NCBI GenBank assembly: GCA_024653405.1
Contig: JANLGB010000046.1
Coordinates: 341 to 12,427, forward strand
Origin: Candidatus Saccharicenans sp.
GTDB taxonomy: Bacteria; Acidobacteriota; Aminicenantia; Aminicenantales; Saccharicenantaceae
Length of the DNA stretch: 12,087 nt
Reading direction: 5' to 3'
The notes below the pieces were generated by a model that saw nothing but the letters and a program-made list of their open reading frames with translations, searched no databases and had not been told where the DNA came from. The translations under genes were made by a program, and so were the position numbers. Position 1 is the stretch's first letter. Each line of letters starts with the position of its first letter. Shown piece by piece: positions 6,146-12,087 of this stretch.

Positions 6146-7708
6146 ATGGTTTCGAAAAGGTCATATGCCCTGTCCAATCCGGTAGCGGTTTTGCTGGATA
6201 AGGAACCCAGAGATTTTAGGCGGCAGGATTTTCTCAAGCTCATTGAGGAGAAAAAACTGGAGAAAATTACCTTCCATTACATCGGCCTGGACGGCAAGCT
6301 CAAGGAGCTTAAAATTCCCGTGGCCAGCCCGCTACAGGCCGAAACCATCCTGGCCGAGGGGGAAAGGGTCGACGGTTCCTCTCTCTACAAGGGACTGGTA
6401 GATGCCGGACTGTCCGACCTGTACGTTGTTCCCGTTTACCGTTCGGCTTTTCTAAATCCCTTCGATGACAAAAGCCTGGATTTTATCTGCCGTTACCTGG
6501 ACGGCGAGGGCCTGCCGGTGCGCTTCATTGTGGATAATATTCTGCTCAAGGCTCACCAGGTGTTCCGGGAGCATACCGGCCTGGAGCTCAGGGCCCTGGG
6601 GGAGCTGGAATTTTTCCTGCTGAGTGACCAGCCCAGAATTTATCCCGCCCAGAAACAGAGGGGTTATCATTCGTCTTCCCCCTTCGTTAAGAGCGGTAGC
6701 GTACTGGACGAAATGGTCAGGTTGATTACCCAGCTTTCCGGGGCGGTCAAGTATGCCCATAGCGAGGTGGGCTATCTGGACCGGGTGGAGAGCGAAGCGG
6801 AAGAAATCAACGGCAAGACAGCCGAGCAGCTGGAAATTGAATTCCTGCCCGAACCGGTGGAAGAATGTGCCGAGCACCTGGTCCTGGCTCGCTGGATAAT
6901 TCGCAACGTGGCCTACCGCCACGGCCAGGTGGCCACTTTCACCCCCAAGTTAGAAGAGGGCATTGCCGGTAATGGTCTTCATTTTCACCTGGAATTGAGG
7001 CGCGAGGGAAAAAACATAATGACCGGTCCTGACGGAAGCCTCAGCCAGGAAGCTCGCCTGCTCATCGGGGGTCTCTGTCATTATGCCGATTCCCTGACCG
7101 CTTTTGGCAATACCGTGGCTTCTTCTTATTTCAGGCTGGTGCCCAACCAGGAAGCTCCCACCAGAATCTGCTGGAGCGACCTTAACCGCAGCGCTATGAT
7201 TAGGGTTCCTCTGGGCTGGACCAGAGTCAGCAACCTGTCAGCCCTGGTTAACCCCAGGGAAATGGAAACCTTCGAATCTCCGGAAAGCCGTCAGACGGTG
7301 GAAATGAGAACGGCCGACGGCAGCGCTTTGATCCATCTTTTCCTGGCCGGGTTGACCATGGCCGCCGACTGGGCTCTTAACCCGGAGACTGCTGGCATCT
7401 GGGGTAAACAGGCAGCCGAGCTGGCTGAGAATCTGTATGTCAGCGGCAACATCTTCAGGGACAGGAAATTGCTGGAAAGCCTGAAGCAGCTGCCGGGAAG
7501 CTGCCAGGAGTCAGCCCGGGTTCTCAGGGAAAAACGGGACCTGTACGAGCGTGACCTGGTCTTTCCTTCAAGCATAATCGACTACGTGACCAGGATGCTG
7601 GAAGAAGAGGAGGACGAAAACCTCAGCCAGCAGCTGGCCCTGCTGTTACCGGAAGAAAGAAAGATACTGGCCCGGAGAATAATGCACAAAGACCTGCACA
7701 AGCATTAA
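6146..7708 (+). CDS. glnA: Glutamine synthetase, Bacteroidota-like long form (520 aa)
   Basis: Catalyses ATP-dependent formation of glutamine from glutamate and ammonia in the cytoplasm. The N-terminal beta-grasp region (residues about 38-60) is followed by GERVDGSSLYKG (72-83), matching the FDGSS loop. Active-site elements are all present: GELEFFL (Glu153/Glu155, metal), HSEVG (Glu207), LEIEFLP (Glu230/Glu232), GNGLHFH (His279), YFRLVPNQEAP (Arg330), LNRSAMIRVP (Arg348) and VEMRTADGSA (Glu386, Arg388). The 520-residue length exceeds the roughly 470 of enterobacterial GlnA, and the sequence closely resembles, from memory, the approximately 500-residue form of Bacteroides. Tyr431 (ENLYV) lies near where the adenylylated Tyr of E. 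coli GlnA would fall, but its context differs, so adenylylation cannot be assumed. An AAGGTAGG precedes the ATG. The stop overlaps the stop of the convergent kinase gene. No glnB or ntr genes are visible. Confidence 0.92.
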   Translation: MVSKRSYALSNPVAVLLDKEPRDFRRQDFLKLIEEKKLEKITFHYIGLDGKLKELKIPVASPLQAETILAEGERVDGSSLYKGLVDAGLSDLYVVPVYRSAFLNPFDDKSLDFICRYLDGEGLPVRFIVDNILLKAHQVFREHTGLELRALGELEFFLLSDQPRIYPAQKQRGYHSSSPFVKSGSVLDEMVRLITQLSGAVKYAHSEVGYLDRVESEAEEINGKTAEQLEIEFLPEPVEECAEHLVLARWIIRNVAYRHGQVATFTPKLEEGIAGNGLHFHLELRREGKNIMTGPDGSLSQEARLLIGGLCHYADSLTAFGNTVASSYFRLVPNQEAPTRICWSDLNRSAMIRVPLGWTRVSNLSALVNPREMETFESPESRQTVEMRTADGSALIHLFLAGLTMAADWALNPETAGIWGKQAAELAENLYVSGNIFRDRKLLESLKQLPGSCQESARVLREKRDLYERDLVFPSSIIDYVTRMLEEEEDENLSQQLALLLPEERKILARRIMHKDLHKH

Positions 7709-9225
7709 AACCTGGTTCTAACCAGGCGGCGCTGCTGACCGAATTCGTAAGATAGAGTCTTAAAGAGCGAATTGAACCTGGCCTGGAGTTCCTGGTAAAG
7801 GGCTGATATTTCCGGACGGGGAATGGCGGCCAGGACATCCTTTCTAACCATTTTCTCAACCAGGTGGGCCAGTTCGACTCGTTCCTTTTTCTGAAGCCTG
7901 TAACACCAAATGGCTTGCAGGGCCGCTCCGTAAGCGGCTGATTCCGGCTCCGTTAAGGTTGTCACCGGGGTAGCAAAAACATCGGCCAGGACCTGAAGCC
8001 AGGTCCGGCTCCGGGCCCCGCCTCCGGTAGCCCTGATTTCCCTGGCCTGGAGACCCAGGGCTTGCATTCGGGAAAACCCATAGCCCAGGTTTAAGATTGT
8101 TCCTTCCATGACGGCCCTGGCCAGATTCTGCCGGTTGAAATTCTGTCGGGTCAGGCCGAAAAAAACTGCCGAAGCTTCTGGCAGGACCGGGACCCTTTCT
8201 CCGTCAATAAAGGGCAGGAAAATCAGGCCGGCCGCTCCTGGCCGGGCGCCGGCGGCCAGAGCTTCCAGCTCTTCGTTATTAAGGGCCAGTAGTTCTTTCA
8301 GCAATTCGGTGGTGTTGGTGACATTCATGGTGCAGAGCAGGGGCAGCCAGCCTCCGGTGCTATCGCAGAAAGCAGCGATTTCTCCTTCAGGGTCGAAGAA
8401 AGGTTTATCCGAGTAGGAGAATATGGTACCAGAGGTCCCCAGACTGACCGTCAACAGACCAGGGGTAACGTTGCCGGTGCCAACAGCCGCCATCATGTTA
8501 TCGCCGCCGCCGGCTGCTACCAAAACCCGGCCCAACCCGAACCTGGCAGCTATTTCTGGCCGAATATATCCTACCGGTTCAGCCGGGTGGGACAGGGGCG
8601 GAAGTTTTCCTTCCAGCTCGGGGTCGATGGCCCGCAGGGCTTCCTGGTGCCAGCGGCGGTTTCTGATGTCCATCAGGCCAGTCCCGGAGGCATCCCCGTA
8701 TTCCATGTGAGGACGGCCGGTCAGGTATAGGTTCAGGTAATTATGTGGTAGGAGAATCAGCCGCAAACGGGCATAATTTTCTGGCTCATGCTTTTTAAGC
8801 CAGAGAATTTTAGAGGCGGTATAGCCGACGGCCAGGCTGAGTCCCAGCTTTTCGATGAAGACTTTTTTCCCGCCCAGACCCCTGATGATTTCTTCTGTTT
8901 CCTCTACGGTGGAGGTGTCGTTCCAGAGTTTGGCCGGGCGTATTGGCTGGTGGTCTTTATCCAGTGGGACAAAGCCATGTTGCTGACCTGAAATACCCAG
9001 ACAGACAATATCCTTTGTATCTATGGCCGCTGTCTTTATGGCCTGGGACAGGGCTTCTTCCAGGGCCAGGAGCCATTCTCCAGGGTCCTGTTCCGATTGG
9101 CCCGGTTTGAGTCCCTCTATCATCCTGTGCCGGGCATAACCGCGGCCGACGACTTCTCCTGATTCGATGTTGACCACCAGGGCTTTGGTCCCTTGGGTGC
9201 CGGAATCAAGCCCCAGAGCGTACAT
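7705..9225 (-). CDS. xylB: FGGY-family carbohydrate kinase, xylulokinase-like
   Basis: A 506-residue cytoplasmic sugar kinase of the FGGY family, most like xylulokinase, which phosphorylates D-xylulose to xylulose-5-P. Seen in order: the N-terminal phosphate loop GLDSGTQGTKAL (Asp7), SGQQHG (79-84), LWND (100-103), GDASGTGLMD (177-186), the catalytic-base region AGGGDNMMAAVGTG (Asp242), SLGTSG (261-266) and an ATP-binding ATGGGARSRTW segment in the C-terminal domain. Length is normal. The AAGGAGG Shine-Dalgarno, 5 bases before the ATG, fixes the start. It lies 19 bp after the symporter gene and is clearly in its operon. Company with nagB, and no xylose isomerase in the window, leave open that the true substrate is another ketose or polyol. 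The last codons contain a possible terminator hairpin. Confidence 0.85.
   Translation of the reverse strand: MYALGLDSGTQGTKALVVNIESGEVVGRGYARHRMIEGLKPGQSEQDPGEWLLALEEALSQAIKTAAIDTKDIVCLGISGQQHGFVPLDKDHQPIRPAKLWNDTSTVEETEEIIRGLGGKKVFIEKLGLSLAVGYTASKILWLKKHEPENYARLRLILLPHNYLNLYLTGRPHMEYGDASGTGLMDIRNRRWHQEALRAIDPELEGKLPPLSHPAEPVGYIRPEIAARFGLGRVLVAAGGGDNMMAAVGTGNVTPGLLTVSLGTSGTIFSYSDKPFFDPEGEIAAFCDSTGGWLPLLCTMNVTNTTELLKELLALNNEELEALAAGARPGAAGLIFLPFIDGERVPVLPEASAVFFGLTRQNFNRQNLARAVMEGTILNLGYGFSRMQALGLQAREIRATGGGARSRTWLQVLADVFATPVTTLTEPESAAYGAALQAIWCYRLQKKERVELAHLVEKMVRKDVLAAIPRPEISALYQELQARFNSLFKTLSYEFGQQRRLVRTRF
7707..7726 (-). terminator. Possible weak terminator at the end of the kinase gene
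   Basis: The minus strand reads CCTGGTTAGAACCAGG followed by TTTTAAT: a 7-bp inverted repeat (7720-7726 with 7711-7717) with a 2-base centre, then a short T run. It lies within the last codons of the kinase gene and at the shared stop codons, so it could terminate leftward transcription before it runs antisense into glutamine synthetase. The T tract is short and the stem modest. Confidence 0.4.
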
Positions 9226-9244
9226 GCCAGCCTCCTTGGTAGTA

Positions 9245-11029
9245 TTAGACAGTAGATTTTTTCTGGCCAGTTCCGGCCCAAATTTTTCCCATTATCTTGA
9301 TCAGGGAGAAGGTGCTGACCACGAACAGAACAGTCCAGAAAATGGCCAGCGACCACCGGCTATAGATGTAGGCGCCGGTCCCAAACAGCGCCGAATAAAC
9401 GAACAGGCATCCGGCCACCCAGCCGGCAAAAGACAGGGTCAGACTGTCGGGAGAATTTTCCAGCCCCGCCTCCTGCCTGATCTTATTCCAGCCCGGGCCG
9501 GCCGGTTTGACCAGCTGGTAGAAGGAAATGAGCTTCTCCCGGCTGACGGGCCTGGTAAGGTAAGTAACCAACAACCAGACCACCGTGGTGAAAACAATGG
9601 TCACCAGAAGAGAAATATGCTGAGGCACAGGCTGTCCCATCTTGCCCCTGACGAAGAAATAAACGGCTACCGAGAAGGAGCTGGCCATGGCCGCGATTTC
9701 TGACCAGGCGTTTATCCGCCACCAGAACCAGCGCAGCAAGTAAATCAATCCGGTCCCGGCCCCGATGGACAGCATCAGGTCAAAGCTGGCCTTGGCCGAT
9801 TCCAGGACGAAAGTCAGCAGACTGGCCAGGACCATCAGGATGACGGTCATCATCCGGCCGGCGGCCACGTAATGTTTCTCATCGGCTCCCGGCTTGAGGA
9901 AGCGGCGGTAAAAATCATGGACCACGTAAGAACTACCCCAGTTCAGGTGGGTGACCAGGGTGGAGACGTAGGCGGCCAGCAGTCCGGCCACCATGATTCC
10001 CAGAAAACCGGAAGGCAGGAACCGGAGCATGGCCGGGTAGGCCATGTCGTTCCCGATCAGCCTGGGGTCAACCCCGGGGAAGGCCTTCTGGATGTCGGCT
10101 AAGTCGGGATAAATTATGAAAGAGCAAAGGGCCACCAGAATCCAGGGCCAGGGTCGGAGGGCATAGTGGGCGAAATTGAAGAACAGAGTTCCACCCAGGG
10201 CATCTTTTTCGCTTCTGGCAGCCAGCATCCTCTGGGCGATGTAGCTGCCGCCGCCGGGTTCGGCTCCTGGATACCAGACCGACCACCACTGGACGGCCAC
10301 CGGGATGATGAAGATCGACAGGGCCACCGTCCAGTTGCCAAAATCGGGCAACAGGCCTATGGTCCTGGCATCAAGCTTGGAAAACAGGCCTGACAATCCG
10401 CCAATTTCCGGCTGCTTGAGGGCAAAAATGGCTGCAGAAAAAGCTCCGGTCATAGCGATGCCGAATTGAATCAGGTCCACTACCAGGACCCCCCAGAGGC
10501 CGGCCAGGGCGGCAAAAGTTACATTGATAATACTGCAGATAATGAGAGTCCTGGCCATAGGCCAGCCCAGGATGACGTTGGCAATTTTAGCCGCGGCCAG
10601 GTTGACTGAAGCCATGATAACGCAGTTGAAGAACAGCCCCAGGTAAATAGCCCTGAACCCGCGGACGAAAGAAGCCGGTTTGCCAGCGTAACGCAACTCG
10701 TAAAATTCCAGGTCGGTCAGGACTTGAGACCGCCGCCACAGCCGGGCATAGAAAAACACGGTCATCATGCCGGTCAGGAGAAAAGCCCACCACACCCAGT
10801 TGCCGGCCACGCCGTTATTCCGGACAATGTTGGTGACCAGGTTGGGGGTGTCGGTGCTGAAGGTAGTGGCTACCATGGAAATGCCTATCAGCCACCAGGG
10901 TGCCGCTCGGCCCGAGGTGAAAAACTCGGCCGTATTCTTGCCCGCCCGGCGGCTGAGGATCAAGGGCGGAAGAAAACAGATACTGATGGAAACGATCACG
11001 ATCACCCAGTCCAGTGTCGTCAGATGCAT
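9245..11029 (-). CDS. Sodium:solute symporter (SSS family), sugar-type
   Basis: A 594-residue inner-membrane protein with about fourteen hydrophobic segments, matching the solute:sodium symporter (SSS, SGLT-like, LeuT-fold) family. The first helix is near 7-27. The loop FFTSGRAAPWWLIGISMVATTFS (about 36-58) is the early SSS signature, with the unwound first core helix. GLLAAYVSTLVTHLNWGSS (349-367) corresponds to the core helix carrying the Na2-site Ser/Thr residues in characterised members. The PGAEPGGGSYIAQRML motif (254-269) and WRINAWSE (437-444) are typical of the sugar-linked subgroup. Expected role: Na+-driven uptake of a sugar or related solute across the inner membrane. The start is supported by GGAAGGA 7 bases upstream. 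It sits between nagB (84 bp) and the kinase (19 bp), so the imported solute is probably the kinase's substrate. Substrate identity is unknown. Confidence 0.9.
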   Translation of the reverse strand: MHLTTLDWVIVIVSISICFLPPLILSRRAGKNTAEFFTSGRAAPWWLIGISMVATTFSTDTPNLVTNIVRNNGVAGNWVWWAFLLTGMMTVFFYARLWRRSQVLTDLEFYELRYAGKPASFVRGFRAIYLGLFFNCVIMASVNLAAAKIANVILGWPMARTLIICSIINVTFAALAGLWGVLVVDLIQFGIAMTGAFSAAIFALKQPEIGGLSGLFSKLDARTIGLLPDFGNWTVALSIFIIPVAVQWWSVWYPGAEPGGGSYIAQRMLAARSEKDALGGTLFFNFAHYALRPWPWILVALCSFIIYPDLADIQKAFPGVDPRLIGNDMAYPAMLRFLPSGFLGIMVAGLLAAYVSTLVTHLNWGSSYVVHDFYRRFLKPGADEKHYVAAGRMMTVILMVLASLLTFVLESAKASFDLMLSIGAGTGLIYLLRWFWWRINAWSEIAAMASSFSVAVYFFVRGKMGQPVPQHISLLVTIVFTTVVWLLVTYLTRPVSREKLISFYQLVKPAGPGWNKIRQEAGLENSPDSLTLSFAGWVAGCLFVYSALFGTGAYIYSRWSLAIFWTVLFVVSTFSLIKIMGKIWAGTGQKKSTV

Positions 11030-11063
11030 CTTAAAGTCCTTCCCTTAAAATTCAGGTTAGATT

Positions 11064-11093
11064 CTTATATCACAGGCGGGAAAATCAAGTCAA
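11064..11093 (-). promoter_or_regulatory. Internal sigma-70-type promoter upstream of the symporter-kinase pair
   Basis: On the minus strand, TTGACT (11093-11088) and TATAAG (11069-11064), each one mismatch from consensus, are separated by 18 bp. The start would be near 11057, about 27 nt before the symporter ATG at 11029. A 9-bp direct repeat, CTTTGACTT on the minus strand, occurs at 11095-11087 (overlapping the -35) and again at 11119-11111, across the nagB stop codon. It could be a regulator site or chance. No intrinsic terminator is seen after nagB in this 84-bp gap. Confidence 0.55.
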
Positions 11094-11113
11094 AGACGGG
11101 AGGCCGGCTGAAG

Positions 11114-11896
11114 TCAAAGTTTCTGCCATTCCGGTTTATGTTCATATACCCACTGGTAGTAGTCCAGGTGTTTCAGTTCGGAAGCGGCTTCTCGGTCGAG
11201 AAGAACGATGGCCCGGGGATGAAGCTGCAGGGCCGAGGCCGGTACCATGGCCGTAATCGGTCCCTCCACGGCCAGGGCAATGGCTCTGGCCTTTTTCTTG
11301 CCAAAGGCCAGCAGCAGGCAGGTCCGGGCTTCCAGAATCGTCCCGATGCCCATGGTGATGGCATGGTAGGGGACGTTGTCTTCGCCACCGAAAAAAATGG
11401 CATTATTTTTCCGGGTCTGGTCGGTCAGGGTTTTGATCCTGGTGCGGGAGCTTAATGAGGATGATGGCTCGTTAAAGCCGATGTGGCCGTTGGTGCCCAG
11501 CCCGAGAATCTGGATATCGATTCCGCCAGCTTCCTTGATTTCTCGTTCGTATTTTTCGCAGTAAGTCTGGATGTCAGGAGCCAGGCCGTCAGGGATGTGC
11601 ACGTTTTCTGGTTTGATGTTTATCTGGCCGAAGAAGTTGTCCCACATGAAGCGGTGGAAGGAGGCCGGATGGTCGGGCGACAGGCCCACGTATTCATCCA
11701 GGTTGAAAGTAACCACCCGGCTGAAGTCCAGGCCTTCCTCCCGATACATCTGGACCAGGTATTTGTAAAGCTGCAGGGGTGTGTTGCCGGTGGCCAGCCC
11801 CAGAACGGGATGGGGTTTTTCCAGTATCAGCTTTCTGACCAGCCTGGCTGCCAGCCAGCTGGCTTTCTGACTGTCGGGTTGAACTATGATTTCCAT
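11114..11896 (-). CDS. nagB: Glucosamine-6-phosphate deaminase
   Basis: A 260-residue enzyme converting glucosamine-6-phosphate to fructose-6-phosphate and ammonia in the cytoplasm, the entry of amino sugars to glycolysis. Family motifs are complete: phosphate-binding LGLATGNTP (32-40), TFNLDEYVGL (63-72) with catalytic Asp67, SFHRFMWDNFF (79-89) and LGLGTNGHIGFNEP (131-144) with catalytic His138 and Glu143. Asn136 replaces the Asp found at this point in E. coli NagB, a variation I recall in other NagB proteins too. The length matches the short, non-allosteric-type enzymes and lacks a clear C-terminal extension. The ATG lies 6 bases after the stop of the upstream gene, whose last codons contain the AAGGAAGG ribosome binding site, so the two are translationally coupled. 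A nearby ATG at 11906 is in another frame. Confidence 0.93.
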   Translation of the reverse strand: MEIIVQPDSQKASWLAARLVRKLILEKPHPVLGLATGNTPLQLYKYLVQMYREEGLDFSRVVTFNLDEYVGLSPDHPASFHRFMWDNFFGQINIKPENVHIPDGLAPDIQTYCEKYEREIKEAGGIDIQILGLGTNGHIGFNEPSSSLSSRTRIKTLTDQTRKNNAIFFGGEDNVPYHAITMGIGTILEARTCLLLAFGKKKARAIALAVEGPITAMVPASALQLHPRAIVLLDREAASELKHLDYYQWVYEHKPEWQKL

Positions 11897-11902
11897 GTCC
11901 AG

Positions 11903-12087
11903 TCATCCTTCCTTAGAGATTTCAGGCAGAGTGGCGGCAGCCACGGCCTGGCCCACCCGGCGGCTTTTTTCATCGGTCAGATAGATTTCCACTTTTTCCC
12001 GGAGTTCTGGAAATTCCAGGGCCAGGACCCGCTCTGCCTCTTGTCTAATTAGTTCACCACCGGCGCCGGGTGACCTCCGGCGCCGGT
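11903..12087 (-). CDS. C-terminal end of an unidentified protein, possibly a sugar kinase (5' end outside the window)
   Basis: The frame is open from the window edge to a TGA at 11905-11903, covering 60 codons before the stop. The tail contains GAGGELIRQEAERVL, then EFPELREKVEIYL, then a stretch ending VGQAVAAATLPE. This resembles the last helix and strand of ROK/hexokinase-superfamily sugar kinases (fP.L...V.I followed by a Gly/Ala-rich helix), but no diagnostic motif lies in the window. Placement right before nagB, with a 6-base gap and the nagB ribosome binding site inside its last codons, indicates one operon and would suit an amino-sugar kinase. The coding frame is certain in direction and fit to the operon. 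The identity is a guess. Confidence 0.55.
   Translation of the reverse strand, partial: RRRRSPGAGGELIRQEAERVLALEFPELREKVEIYLTDEKSRRVGQAVAAATLPEISKEG
12059..12087. repeat. GC-rich inverted repeat at the right window edge
   Basis: Two 11-base arms, ACCGGCGCCGG (12059-12069) and CCGGCGCCGGT (12077-12087), flank a 7-base centre. Each arm contains CCGGCGCCGG, itself a 10-base palindrome. The repeat lies inside the open frame of the partial gene at the window edge and may continue past it. Confidence 0.6.

Noticed and set aside
9167..9703. 178-residue open frame antisense to the symporter and kinase
   Set aside because: Its residue make-up (Gly, Pro, Arg and Gln rich, no hydrophobic core pattern) is typical of a reverse-complement shadow. 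It spans two real genes.
11483..12052. 189-residue open frame antisense to nagB and the upstream gene
   Set aside because: The sense strand encodes a complete NagB with all motifs. The antisense frame shows no recognisable features or ribosome binding site.

Overview
The window looks like a chromosomal segment from a Gram-negative bacterium of moderate GC content. It has a TonB-dependent receptor tail ending in an aromatic-rich C-terminus, two lipoprotein signal peptides and a glutamine synthetase of the kind found in Bacteroidota. The gene mix (Oar-like receptor, transglutaminase lipoprotein, NamZ, Na+/solute symporter, FGGY kinase) and the GCC/CTG/AGG-rich coding style would fit Candidatus Aminicenantes, Acidobacteriota or a related lineage. 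That placement is an inference from memory, not a search result. I see no phage, transposon, CRISPR array, rRNA or tRNA.

Layout, left to right. (1) 2-754 (+) is the 3' end of a TonB-dependent outer-membrane receptor, closed by a strong intrinsic terminator (798-831). (2) 838-4466 (-) is a co-directional group read right to left: an 890-residue lipoprotein with an intact and a degenerate transglutaminase-like domain, a NUDIX/CoA-pyrophosphatase-like hydrolase 21 bp downstream, and a 64-residue 4-oxalocrotonate tautomerase homologue with its own strong ribosome binding site. (3) 4467-4651 is a divergent promoter region. (4) 4652-5995 (+) is a NamZ-type exo-beta-N-acetylmuramidase lipoprotein, followed by 6146-7708 (+), a 520-residue glutamine synthetase with its own promoter. 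(5) 7705-12087 (-) is a second leftward operon, read right to left: the tail of an unidentified gene, nagB (glucosamine-6-phosphate deaminase), a sodium:solute symporter and a xylulokinase-like FGGY kinase. The kinase and the glutamine synthetase converge and share a 4-bp overlap of stop codons.

How the parts may work together (inference). NamZ would release MurNAc from peptidoglycan fragments at the cell surface. NagB converts glucosamine-6-P to fructose-6-P and ammonia, and glutamine synthetase fixes ammonia. The symporter and FGGY kinase would import and phosphorylate a sugar. This suggests scavenging of amino sugars or cell-wall sugars, but no nagA or murQ is present, and the FGGY kinase's substrate cannot be read from sequence. 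Most genes belong to known families. The items most worth a second look are the tandem transglutaminase/thioredoxin-like lipoprotein, the pairing of a xylulokinase-like kinase with nagB, and the compact regulatory layout (near-consensus promoters, a promoter inside the nagB operon, overlapping convergent stops). I did not find convincing evidence of a wholly undescribed system.
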